Source: Dethiosulfovibrio sp.
GTDB lineage: Bacteria > Synergistota > Synergistia > Synergistales > Dethiosulfovibrionaceae
DNA length: 12,606 bases
Assembly (NCBI GenBank): GCA_028709985.1
Contig: JAQUTB010000019.1
Coordinates: 1-12,606 of the forward strand
Direction: 5' to 3'
Notes under the pieces: model-generated
The model's database searches: none
What the model was told of the DNA's origin: nothing
Seen by the model: the letters and a program-made list of their open reading frames with translations, nothing else
Part shown: piece by piece, positions 1-7,900 of the stretch
How positions within the stretch are numbered: the stretch's first letter is position 1
Layout: each line of letters begins with the position of its first letter
Position numbers and translations under genes: made by a program

Positions 1-44
1 TACCGTAGAGGTGAGTGGATATTATAATACAGACCGAAGGACTA

Positions 45-92
45 TGTGGATAAACGAAAGCTCCCTTTACATCGCAGGGAATATGTGAATAA
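45..92 (-). promoter_or_regulatory. Two DnaA-box-like 9-mers
   Basis: On the minus strand, positions 45-53 read TTATCCACA, a perfect match to the classical DnaA box. Positions 84-92 read TTATTCACA, which fits the looser TTATNCACA consensus. They lie 30 bp apart in the AT-rich intergenic DNA ahead of the desulfurase gene, near the left edge of the window. With parAB and parS sites elsewhere in the window this hints at proximity to oriC, but two boxes do not make an origin. They could also act in DnaA-dependent regulation of the downstream promoter, whose -10 overlaps the second box. Confidence 0.4.
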
Positions 93-93
93 T
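66..93 (+). promoter_or_regulatory. Sigma70-type promoter for the cysteine desulfurase
   Basis: TTTACA at 66-71 (-35, five of six consensus bases), a 16-bp spacer and AATAAT at 88-93 (-10, five of six). The predicted start is near position 100, giving a leader of roughly 20-30 nt. A second -10-like TATAAT lies at 23-28, but its -35 would fall at the window edge and cannot be judged. Confidence 0.45.
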
Positions 94-121
94 AGGGATA
101 GAGTTTATTCTTATAGGGGGT

Positions 122-1291
122 ATGGAATTGTCCACATACATGAACAACGCCGCGACAAGCTGGCCCAAACCCGATCCTGTGCCTAAGGCGGTTTTCGATT
201 TCATGGTGGGAAGAGGAGCCAACCTCGCCAGGGGAGCCGCGTCAGGCAGGGACCTGGACACTATGGATATGGTTATTGAGTGCAGGGAGTGGCTGGGAAG
301 GACCCTTGGAGGATATAGAGACGGAGACCCTCGTTATATATCGTTTACAGCCAACATAACTGAGTCTTTAAACGTTGTTTTGAAGGGATATTTAAAACCT
401 GGAATGACCGTTGCCACCACATCGATGGAGCACAACGCCGTTATCAGGCCCCTTAGGAGGCTGGAGAAAAAAGGCGTCAAAGTGGAGGTTATGGGATGCG
501 ACGGCTGTGGAAAACTCGATCCTGATGTTTTCAGAGCTCTCTGTGAGTCGAAAAAGGTGGATATGCTTGTGATGTCCCACGGAAGCAACCTTTGCGGGGC
601 TGTTCAGGATGTGGACAGCTTGTCCAGAATATGCGGCGAGAAAGATATCCACTTCGTACTGGACACGGCCCAGACCGCCGGAGTTATCCCCATCTCGGCG
701 TCAAAACTGGGTCTGGCCGCCCTCTGTTTTACCGGACACAAGGGCCTTATGGGCCCACAGGGAATAGGAGGTATAGTGTGGAAACCGTCCTTTGCGGAGT
801 TGTGCGAGCCCTTTGTGGAGGGTGGAACCGGCAGCTTCTCCCATGAAGAGCACCAGCCTGAGAGCATGCCGGACAAGTTCGAGTCGGGCACTCCAAACCT
901 CCCAGGGATTGCGGGGCTTCTCGCCGCCCTTAAGTGGATAGACGAGATAGGCATAGACGTTATCCACAAAAGGGAGGAGGAGCTGGGTTCTAGGTTGCTG
1001 GAGGGGCTAAAGTCCGTTCCCGGGATCGTTTTCCACGGGTCCTCCGAGATGGACGGAAGGCTTCCGGTCTTTGCTGTGAACTTCGAGGGGATGGACAACG
1101 GGGTTATCGCCGGCAAACTGGCGGACATGGGGATAGAGACCAGGCCCGGTCTACACTGCGCTCCTCTGGCCCACAGGACTTTGGGATCTTTTCCACAGGG
1201 GGCTCTGAGGCTCAGCGTGGGGTTTTTCTCCACCGAGGAGCAGGTGGATATGACCCTTAAGGCCATAAAGCAAGTAGCTGAAGAGGGATAG
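122..1291 (+). CDS. Cysteine desulfurase family protein (class V aminotransferase)
   Basis: PLP enzyme of the NifS/SufS/Csd type, expected to take sulfur from cysteine and pass it on as a persulfide for Fe-S cluster or thio-cofactor assembly in the cytoplasm. Visible features: the N-terminal 'NNAATSWPKP' motif typical of the family, His104 in 'EHNAVIRPL' over the PLP ring, Asp181 and Gln184 in 'LDTAQ', the Schiff-base Lys207 in 'TGHKG', and a catalytic Cys346 in 'GLHCAPLAH'. The length of 389 aa is normal. It seems to be a single-gene transcript, with its own promoter upstream and a strong terminator directly after, and no IscU/SufU scaffold gene beside it, so the sulfur acceptor is unknown. 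The start is uncertain: the purine run at 115-120 is only 1 nt from ATG 122 but 7 nt from an in-frame TTG at 128, which may be the true start (387 aa). ATG 140 would also keep the core motif. Confidence 0.93.
   Translation: MELSTYMNNAATSWPKPDPVPKAVFDFMVGRGANLARGAASGRDLDTMDMVIECREWLGRTLGGYRDGDPRYISFTANITESLNVVLKGYLKPGMTVATTSMEHNAVIRPLRRLEKKGVKVEVMGCDGCGKLDPDVFRALCESKKVDMLVMSHGSNLCGAVQDVDSLSRICGEKDIHFVLDTAQTAGVIPISASKLGLAALCFTGHKGLMGPQGIGGIVWKPSFAELCEPFVEGGTGSFSHEEHQPESMPDKFESGTPNLPGIAGLLAALKWIDEIGIDVIHKREEELGSRLLEGLKSVPGIVFHGSSEMDGRLPVFAVNFEGMDNGVIAGKLADMGIETRPGLHCAPLAHRTLGSFPQGALRLSVGFFSTEEQVDMTLKAIKQVAEEG
960..968 (+). other. DnaA-box-like 9-mer inside the desulfurase gene
   Basis: TTATCCACA, a perfect DnaA-box sequence, inside the coding region. 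It encodes 'VIHK' in the desulfurase, so it may be chance, but it is the third TTATNCACA match within the first kilobase and none was seen in the rest of the window. Confidence 0.25.
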
Positions 1292-1297
1292 AAAAGC

Positions 1298-1336
1298 AAG
1301 CAAACCTGCCGCGCCCGCGGCAGGTTTGCTTTTTTT
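1298..1336 (+). terminator. Rho-independent terminator after the cysteine desulfurase
   Basis: A GC-rich hairpin with arms at 1298-1312 and 1317-1331 (about 15 bp, tight GCCC loop) followed by a run of T residues up to 1336. It starts 6 bp after the stop codon and insulates trkA from the upstream gene. Confidence 0.92.
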
Positions 1337-1390
1337 CTGGATCTAATATAGAGTGCTCCTGTTCCCTAAAAAAATAGTATGGAGGGTGTC

Positions 1391-2758
1391 ATGAAGATCG
1401 TCATAGTTGGGGCTGGAAACGTTGGTTACACCATAGCCCGCAGTCTATCGCAGGAGGGGCACGATATAGTCGTGGTGGAGAGAAGCCAGGACGTGGCCGC
1501 CAGGCTTGAGGACGAGCTGGACGTGGCGGTGGTGGTGGGAAACGGCGCTAGGCCCCCTGTTTTGGAGAGGGCCGGCATATCGGAGGGCTGTGACGTGGAT
1601 TTTCTCGTGGCCTGCACAGACCACGACGAGGTTAACATAATGGCCTGCTGGGTGGCCAAAAGGTGCGGGGTAAAAAGGGCCATATCCAGGGCAAGAGGCA
1701 TGGAGTACACCGACACGCCCCAGTGGGCCTCGTTTTTGGGGATAGACGTTATGAACTCCCCAGAGAGATCCGTCGCTAGGGATATAGAGGACCTTCTGGC
1801 GGTCAACGCGGCGGTCCACGCCTCCGAGCTCTTCGACGGCAAGGCAGGGTCCTACGCCTTCAGGGTGGAGTCGACGTCCCCTATTCTGGGCAAAAGCCTC
1901 ATAGACGTCGGACGGGAGAACCCTGGCCTGTCGTCGGTGATGGTCTACGTCGAGAGGGACGGAAAGGGAATAGTGCCGTCCGGGGAATGGGTGGCCCAGG
2001 AGGGAGACCTGTGTTTCCTCGTTTCCTTCAGGGATATGGTGTTCAAGGTCCAGGAGCTTTTTCATCCTGCCAAGGGGCGGGGCCTCAGGCGTGTGATGAT
2101 AGTCGGAGGGGGAAAGCTGGGTGTCCATCTGGCCAGGAGGCTCGTCAAGAGCTACAGGGGGATCGAGGTAAAGATACTGGACCGAAACAGGGAGAAGTGC
2201 GTTAGGCTCGCTGAGGAACTCCAGGACGTGAGGGTCTTGTGGGGGGATGGGACCGACGAAAAGCTCCTCAAACACGAGGGAATTCAGGACGTCGACGGCT
2301 TTGTCGCCACCACCGATAACGACGAGCTCAACATGATCCTGGCCACGTTGGGAAGCAGGATGAAGGCCAGAAAAACCGTGGCTGTGGTCAGGAAGGAGGT
2401 CTACTCTAGGCTTGCTGAGAGCCTTCCTATAGATGCGGTGGTGAACCCCAACGATTCCCTCGCGTCGGTCATACTGAGACACGTACGTTATCCTGAGACC
2501 GCTGGAAGCCTGTCCCTCATCGACAGGATAGGGGCGGAGATGCTTGAGGTCTCCATACCTGGCGATAGCTCCGTGGTTGGGGTTAAGCTGAAGGACCTGA
2601 ACATGCCGAAGGGTATCATCCTGGCTATGGTAAAAAGAGGCGAGGCCATAATAGTCCCAGGGGGTGAACTGGCCCTCTGCGGAGGCGACGTGGTATCCAT
2701 CTTCGCCACAGGAGACCTCCTCCCCAGGGCCATTCGGATTCTGGGGGTGTCCCAGTGA
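1391..2758 (+). CDS. trkA: Trk system potassium uptake protein TrkA (double RCK)
   Basis: Cytosolic nucleotide-binding gating subunit of a Trk/Ktr K+ uptake system; it binds NAD(H)/ATP and controls the TrkH pore encoded next. There are two tandem RCK units. The first Rossmann fold has G7-A-G9-N-V-G12 with an acidic residue, Glu30, at the end of beta-2. The second has G239-G-G241-K-L-G244. Each is followed by a TrkA_C domain (roughly residues 140-215 and 370-452). The 455-aa length is that of a full double TrkA. ATG 1391 is preferred because GGAGG at 1381-1385 lies 5 nt upstream; an in-frame ATG at 1379 would bury this ribosome site. The stop overlaps the GTG start of trkH by 4 bp, so the two are translationally coupled. 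A strong terminator precedes the gene, so a promoter is expected between 1337 and 1390; only a weak TAATAT (1344-1349) was seen. Confidence 0.95.
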   Translation: MKIVIVGAGNVGYTIARSLSQEGHDIVVVERSQDVAARLEDELDVAVVVGNGARPPVLERAGISEGCDVDFLVACTDHDEVNIMACWVAKRCGVKRAISRARGMEYTDTPQWASFLGIDVMNSPERSVARDIEDLLAVNAAVHASELFDGKAGSYAFRVESTSPILGKSLIDVGRENPGLSSVMVYVERDGKGIVPSGEWVAQEGDLCFLVSFRDMVFKVQELFHPAKGRGLRRVMIVGGGKLGVHLARRLVKSYRGIEVKILDRNREKCVRLAEELQDVRVLWGDGTDEKLLKHEGIQDVDGFVATTDNDELNMILATLGSRMKARKTVAVVRKEVYSRLAESLPIDAVVNPNDSLASVILRHVRYPETAGSLSLIDRIGAEMLEVSIPGDSSVVGVKLKDLNMPKGIILAMVKRGEAIIVPGGELALCGGDVVSIFATGDLLPRAIRILGVSQ

Positions 2759-4206
2759 GGTTTAGGCTGGTCCTGAGGGTCCTGGGCTTTCTTGTGGGGA
2801 TTGTATCCCTATCCATGATGTGGCCCCTTTACTGGAGCCTGTCCGACGGTACGCCGGACTCGGGGGCTTTCGTTGCGTCCATCCTTATAGGGGTATGTGC
2901 CGGAGCTCTCTTGTTCGCCCTTGGAAGGGGCGACGATTACCAGGAGCTTGGTATCAGGGAGGCCTTCGCCGTCGTGACGCTCTCATGGGTTGTGGCTTCC
3001 GCTGTGGGGGCTTTGCCATTTTACCTGTCCCACTCCGTTCCTAGCTACACCGACGGTTTTTTCGAGGCGATGTCGGGTTTTTCGACCACAGGGGCATCTA
3101 TTTTGACGGACATAGAGGCCAACCCCAGGGGTATTCTCTTCTGGAGAAGCCTGACCCACTGGCTCGGCGGCATGGGGATAATAGTCCTCAGCCTGGCGAT
3201 ACTGCCCTTTATAGGAGTTGGAGGGATGCAGCTTTTCAAGGCGGAGGTTCCAGGTCCGACACCGGAGAAGTTGACCCCGAGAGTTCAGCAGACCGCGGTC
3301 CTCCTTTGGGGGGTCTACGTTTTTCTGTCCGCTTTGGAGATAGTTGCCCTGTGTCTCGGGGGCATGAACATCTTCGAGTCCCTCACACATACCTTCGGGA
3401 CCATGGCGACAGGGGGTTTTTCTCCCTTGAACGGCAGCATAGGCCAGTATCAGAACGCCTATTTTGACTGGGTTATAACCCTGTTTATGTTCCTGGCAGG
3501 GGCCAACTTCACTCTGCACTACATGGTCTTAAAGGGCAAATGGGGCAGTTTCTGGAGAGACGAGGAGTTTAGGTTTTACGTTAAGGTCGTACTTTTCTCA
3601 ACCGTCTCTGTGGCTTTAGCTCTCTACATCTCCGGCCACGTCTCCTCTATGGAGAGGGCGATAAGGGACGGAGCTTTCCAGGTGGTCAGCATAATAACCA
3701 CCACAGGATATGCCACCGCCAACTTCGACCTATGGCCCTTCTACACCAAAATGGTCCTGTTTTTGCTCATGTTCGTCGGAGGATGCGCCGGATCGACTGG
3801 AGGAGGCATAAAGAACGTCAGGGTAATGGTCCTCGTGAGGAGGGTCGGGATGGAGATGGTGCATCTACTCCATCCTCAGCAGATAGTGAGGATCAGGCTC
3901 AACGGCAGGGTCCTTAAGGAAGACGTCCTAGCGTCCATGACAGCCTTCTTCATACTTTACACCCTGCTTTTCGCCGGATTTTCCCTGATCATGTCCGCCA
4001 CGGGATTGGATCTGGTTGAGGCGATGTCCAGCGTTGCTGCCACACTTGGCAACATCGGACCAGGGTTCGGGCAGATCGGCCCTGTTGGAAACTACTCCGC
4101 CATATCTGACCTAGGCAAATGGGTACTTTCTCTCTGTATGTTGCTTGGTCGCCTGGAAATTTTCACCGTGGTGATGTTGTTCGTTCCGGGAACATGGCGG
4201 CAGTAG
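2755..4206 (+). CDS. trkH: TrkH-family potassium transporter pore subunit
   Basis: Integral membrane K+ translocating subunit, a partner of TrkA, with four M1-P-M2 repeats in one chain. The four P-loop filter glycines can be placed: Gly113 in 'STTGAS', Gly220 in 'MATGGFS', Gly318 in 'TTTGYAT' and Gly432 in 'TLGNIGPG'. Conserved Trk phrases 'HWLGGMGI' and 'GGCAGSTGGGIK' are also present. At 483 aa with many hydrophobic segments it is full length. The GTG start at 2755 is set by the GTGA overlap with the trkA stop and by a G-rich site at 2743-2747, 7 nt upstream. The gene ends 4 bp before a terminator, so trkA-trkH forms a two-gene operon. Expression control cannot be read from the sequence; activity is probably controlled by TrkA ligand binding. 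Confidence 0.95.
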   Translation: MRFRLVLRVLGFLVGIVSLSMMWPLYWSLSDGTPDSGAFVASILIGVCAGALLFALGRGDDYQELGIREAFAVVTLSWVVASAVGALPFYLSHSVPSYTDGFFEAMSGFSTTGASILTDIEANPRGILFWRSLTHWLGGMGIIVLSLAILPFIGVGGMQLFKAEVPGPTPEKLTPRVQQTAVLLWGVYVFLSALEIVALCLGGMNIFESLTHTFGTMATGGFSPLNGSIGQYQNAYFDWVITLFMFLAGANFTLHYMVLKGKWGSFWRDEEFRFYVKVVLFSTVSVALALYISGHVSSMERAIRDGAFQVVSIITTTGYATANFDLWPFYTKMVLFLLMFVGGCAGSTGGGIKNVRVMVLVRRVGMEMVHLLHPQQIVRIRLNGRVLKEDVLASMTAFFILYTLLFAGFSLIMSATGLDLVEAMSSVAATLGNIGPGFGQIGPVGNYSAISDLGKWVLSLCMLLGRLEIFTVVMLFVPGTWRQ

Positions 4207-4210
4207 ACGT

Positions 4211-4245
4211 AAAAGAGGATCCCCCGTGCGGAGGGATCCTCTTTT
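4211..4245. terminator. Bidirectional terminator between trkH and the Sel1 gene
   Basis: Hairpin with 13-bp arms (4211-4223 and 4233-4245) containing AGGATCCC/GGGATCCT. It is flanked by an A run on the left and a T run on the right, so it can end transcripts from both convergent genes, though the minus-strand U tract is only four long. Confidence 0.85.
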
Positions 4246-4249
4246 TAAA

Positions 4250-4265
4250 TGTTTCACGTGAAACA
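4250..4265. promoter_or_regulatory. parS: parS centromere site 1
   Basis: The 16-bp perfect palindrome TGTTTCACGTGAAACA is identical to the widely conserved chromosomal parS sequence that ParB binds and uses as a CTP-dependent loading site. It lies 5 bp after the trkH terminator and 5 bp before the Sel1 stop codon, about 6.8 kb from parB. By chance such a 16-mer would be expected about 3e-6 times in a window of this size. Confidence 0.93.
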
Positions 4266-4270
4266 ATTCG

Positions 4271-4651
4271 TTACAGGCTGTTGAATCCCAGATCCGACAC
4301 GGATCTGGCCGCCCCGAGACAGCCGTTCACCCTAGCCCTCTCCAGCCACTTGGAAGCTGAGTCCTTGTCGCCTATCCTGGAGTACAGCGAGGCCAGGCTC
4401 AGCTGCGCCGAGGCGTTTCCCTGCTCTGCCGATAACTTGAGCCACTTAAGAGCTTCATTATCGTCCCTTCCTACCAGGTATCCCGCGCTGTAGGCCTCAC
4501 CTAACACCCTCTGGGCGTCGGAGTTGCCTGACTTGGCCAGTTCCTGTACCGACTTAAACTCCCTCGAGTCCGCCACGTCCACCAACCCCTGAGCTCCGTA
4601 ACATACCCCGATAATTACAGCAAGAAGAGCCGCTATTTTAGAAAATCTCAT
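4271..4651 (-). CDS. Small secreted Sel1/TPR-like repeat protein
   Basis: 126-aa protein with an N-terminal signal peptide (basic start 'MRFSK', hydrophobic residues 7-18, possible cleavage near Ala20), so probably exported to the periplasm or surface. The mature part holds about two Sel1-like repeats: residues 41-77 with 'NSDAQRVLGEAYSAG' and 'EALKWLKLSAEQG', and residues 78-109 with 'NASAQLSLASLYSR' and 'ASKWLERA'. Sel1 repeats form alpha-solenoid scaffolds for protein-protein contact; no partner is evident. It is monocistronic, reads towards trkH and shares its terminator, and has a plausible promoter of its own. The ribosome site is modest (AGAGG about 8 nt before ATG). The repeat fold assignment is fairly firm; the biological role is unknown. 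Confidence 0.82.
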   Translation of the reverse strand: MRFSKIAALLAVIIGVCYGAQGLVDVADSREFKSVQELAKSGNSDAQRVLGEAYSAGYLVGRDDNEALKWLKLSAEQGNASAQLSLASLYSRIGDKDSASKWLERARVNGCLGAARSVSDLGFNSL

Positions 4652-4698
4652 GTCCTACGCCTCTTTTCAAATTTTTTAGTTGATCTTGATCTGACCCC

Positions 4699-4726
4699 AT
4701 TATAACCGGTGTTTTCGTGGAGGCAA
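4699..4726 (-). promoter_or_regulatory. Promoter for the Sel1-repeat gene
   Basis: On the minus strand, TTGCCT (4721-4726), a 16-bp spacer and a consensus TATAAT (4699-4704). The predicted start near 4692 gives a leader of about 40 nt to the ATG at 4651. Confidence 0.5.
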
Positions 4727-4775
4727 CCCCACTTGTGAAAAGAGTGACAAGTAAAAAAAGGCGGTCTCTAACTAC

Positions 4776-4834
4776 AGGGACCTCTAAAAACTCACACTTG
4801 AGTCCCTCGGAGAAACCGCTCCGCCTGCGCCCTG
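4776..4834 (+). repeat. Dispersed intergenic repeat, copy A
   Basis: This 59-bp stretch matches 8713-8772 at about 83-85% with one 1-bp indel; 14 bases (CTCTAAAAACTCAC) are identical. It lies in the 328-bp gap between the Sel1 gene and the kinase. It contains or joins inverted arms: AGGGAC with GTCCCT around the core, and AAACTCAC (4788-4795) with GTGAGTTT (4847-4854), so it can fold. A shared satellite ATAAAGATCAGC lies nearby at 4862-4873. Apart from this repeat and the two promoters, nothing else was recognised in the gap. Confidence 0.7.
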
Positions 4835-4921
4835 TTTCGCCCAAACGTGAGTTTAAAGTCTATAAAGATCAGCTTTTATATACACTTTTAACTAACCCTA
4901 GAAACGGTTTTTCCCCCATCA

Positions 4922-4930
4922 TGATATACT
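4922..4930 (+). promoter_or_regulatory. Possible extended -10 promoter for the histidine kinase
   Basis: TGATATACT gives TATACT (4925-4930) with the TGN extension. No good -35 was seen at the right distance. The implied leader to ATG 4980 is about 43 nt. Confidence 0.3.
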
Positions 4931-4979
4931 TGCCTAAATACGGGGGTTGTTGCCGTTGAGGCCGCTGGAGGTGTTCTTT

Positions 4980-7900
4980 ATGGTCTGTAAGCTGGAAAAA
5001 CTTATCAAGGAAAGCCCTCTTTTGGGCTTTGCCCATCACAGGATACTGGTCGACGACGATGGCAAGCCCTTCGATTATGTTTTTTTGGAGGTAAACTCCA
5101 CCTTTGAACGTCTAACCGGCCTCAAAAGGGACGATATTCTAAACAAAACCGTCAAACAGTGTTTGCCCGGAGTGGAGAGTTCCAATTTCGACTGGATCGC
5201 CGCCTACGGAGAGGTCGCATTGACAGGCAAGGAGAGGGAGTTCGAGAGTTATTCTGAGCTTTTAGAAAAATGGTTCAGAGTCTACGCCCACTCCACCGAA
5301 AAATACTTCTTCACCACCCTTTTTCTAGATATAACCGAACATAAAAGGCAGACCGAGGAGCTGGAGGGCTTTTTCTCCGTCAACCTAGATCTCCTCTGTA
5401 TAGCCGACGTAGATGGGAACTTCGTGAAGACAAACCACGCCTGGTCGGAGATACTGGGCTACTCCCCTGAGGAGCTGGACGGCGGAAAGTTTTTGGACTT
5501 CGTCCACCCCGACGACCTTGAGCCCACTCTTAAGGCCATGGAAAGCCTGTCCCAGGGGGATAAGGTATTGAACTTCGTTAATCGCTATAGATCTCGAAAT
5601 GGGTCCTACCGATTCATAGAATGGCGGTCCTACCCCAAGGGCAGGCTTATCTACGCCGCAGCCAGGGATATCACCGACAGAAAAAAGTCGGAGGAAAGGC
5701 TTACAGAATACAGGGAAAGGCTCTCCCAGGCTCAGATATTCGCCAGGGCTGGAACCTGGGAGTTCGACGTAAACACCTCCAGGCTGTTCTGGTCGCCCGA
5801 ATGTGAGGCCCTTTTCGGAGTCGAGGAGGGCACCTTTGAGGGGACCTTCGAGGGGTTTATGAGACGGATCCACCCTGACGACAAAGATATGGTCCTAAAG
5901 ACAACAGAGCCTCTAGTGGCCTTAAAAAAGGGAGTTTCGTTGGATTATAGCCACAGGATTATCACCGATGGTGGAGAGGTCCGCTGGGTCAAAGAGTCCG
6001 CCGGAGTGGTGAGAGACGGAGGAGGAAAAACGGAAAAAGTCGTCGGATTCGTGATGGATATAACCGAGCAAAAACAGGCGGAAAAGAGCCTTTCGGAGAG
6101 CAAAAAACAGCTTGATATGTTCTTCGCCCAGTCTTTGAGCGGATTTTTCTTCATTATGCTCGACGAGCCTATAGTCTGGAACGATCAAAGCGACAAGGAT
6201 AGGCTATTGGACTACGTTATGGGCCATCAGAGAATTGTAAAGGTAAACCAGGCAATGCTCGACCTCTACGGAGCTACGGAGGATAATTTTATCGGTATTA
6301 CCCCTTACGATCTCTTTTCCCACGATATAGATTACGGACGGACACTGTGGCGTGGGCTGTTCGATAAGGGACGATGGCACGTGGAGACCAGGGAAAAGAG
6401 AATGGACGGCACCAACGTGCTGTTCGACGGAGATTATATCTGCACCTACGACGAAGAGGGCCGTATCACCGGTCACTTTGGGGTCCAGACCGACATCACC
6501 GAAAGGAAGGCCGGTGAAGAGGCCCTTGCCAGGGCCCTTGAGGAACGGAGAATTCTCCTCGATAACGTTCAGATTCAGCTTTGGTATCTCATAGACGATC
6601 ATACCTACGGAGCGGTTAACAAGGCCCATGGAGATTTTCTCGGCATAGACCCCGAGGACCTGGCATTTAAGGATATGTACGATATCTTCCCGCCGGAGAT
6701 CGTTGAGGAGTGCCGAAAGGTAAACGTAGAGGTTTTTATCAGCGGCAGGGCTATGCAGACAGAGGAATGGGTTCCAGATTCCTCGGGAGAACCGAGGCTT
6801 TTGTCAATATTGAAGAGCCCAAAATTATCTCCCGAAGGGAAGGTCGAGTACGTCGTCGCCTCAGCCTACGATATCACCGACCAAAAACGGGCGGAGGAGG
6901 CCCTGAGAATCGCTAAAACGAAGGCCGAAGCCGCAAGCGTGGCTAAAAGCGAGTTCCTAGCCAACATGAGTCACGAGATACGTACCCCTATGAACAGCGT
7001 ACTTGGCATGACCGAGCTACTGCTGGATACCCCTTTAGAGGACGAGCAGCGTCGATTTATACAGATCCTCCGGTCCAGCGCCAATTCCCTGTTGGAGCTT
7101 ATAAACGATATTTTGGACTTCTCAAAGGTAGAGGCGGGCAAGCTTGAACTCAAAATGATCGATTTCAACCTCCTTACCTTGCTGGATCACTTCAGGGCCC
7201 TGATGGAGTCCACTGCCAAGGCTAAGGGACTTGCCTTCAACCTCTCTCTGTCGCCGGAGGTTCCGCCGTTCTTGAGAGGTGACCCATGGCGTCTCAGACA
7301 GATACTGTCCAACCTCACCGGCAACGCCATAAAGTTCACCTCCCAGGGATCGGTGGATATAAAGGTCGATCTCTACTGCCAGAACGACACCGACGTTATG
7401 GTCCGTTTCTCCGTCCAGGACACAGGGGTGGGGATTCCCGAGGACAAAATAGGCCTGCTTTTCGACAAGTTCTCTCAGCTGGACAGCACAAGCACCAGGC
7501 AGCACGGAGGAACGGGCCTGGGGCTGGCCATCAGCAAACAACTGGCGGAGCTGATGGGCGGGGCTATCGGTGTCGAAAGCCAGGAAGGGATTGGCTCTAA
7601 CTTCTGGTTTGTGGTGACCTTGGGGATACAGCAGGAGGGATCCTTCAGGGACGAGATAGTCCTATCGGAGCCGTCGCCCGCCCCTAGTCTTGAGAGGAGA
7701 AACACCAGGTTGCTGGTGGTCGAGGATCACCACGTCAACCGAATAGTCGTCATGGGGATGATCAAAAAACTGGGTATATACGTCGACGTGGCCACCGACG
7801 GCGAGGAGGCTGTGGCTGCGGTCAAAGATGGAGACTACGATCTGATCCTCATGGATTGCCAGATGCCCGTAATGGACGGCTACGAGGCAACCAGAAGGAT

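Noticed and set aside
1016..1028. TTCCCGGGAT resembling the NBS-like palindrome
   Set aside because: The palindrome breaks after CCCGGG and the flanks do not match ATTTCCCGGGAAAT; it sits inside desulfurase codons.
604..1299. 231-codon open frame antisense to the cysteine desulfurase
   Set aside because: Ser/Pro-rich translation with no family features, lies fully opposite a well-supported gene and would include its terminator side; a shadow frame.
1344..1349. TAATAT as a -10 for trkA
   Set aside because: The only -35-like sequence lies in the terminator at 12-bp spacing, too short; not listed as a feature.
1445..2482. 345-codon open frame antisense to trkA
   Set aside because: His/Pro/Val-rich shadow of trkA caused by its codon use; no motif and no ribosome site.
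2983..3519. 178-codon antisense frame within trkH
   Set aside because: Opposite conserved TrkH pore segments; composition is unlike a real protein.
4638..4844. 68-codon minus-strand frame crossing repeat copy A and the Sel1 promoter
   Set aside because: It is made of repeat and promoter DNA, overlaps the Sel1 start and has no ribosome site. Noted only because 'GRRRSGFSEG' echoes the tail of the small gene at 8729-8983.
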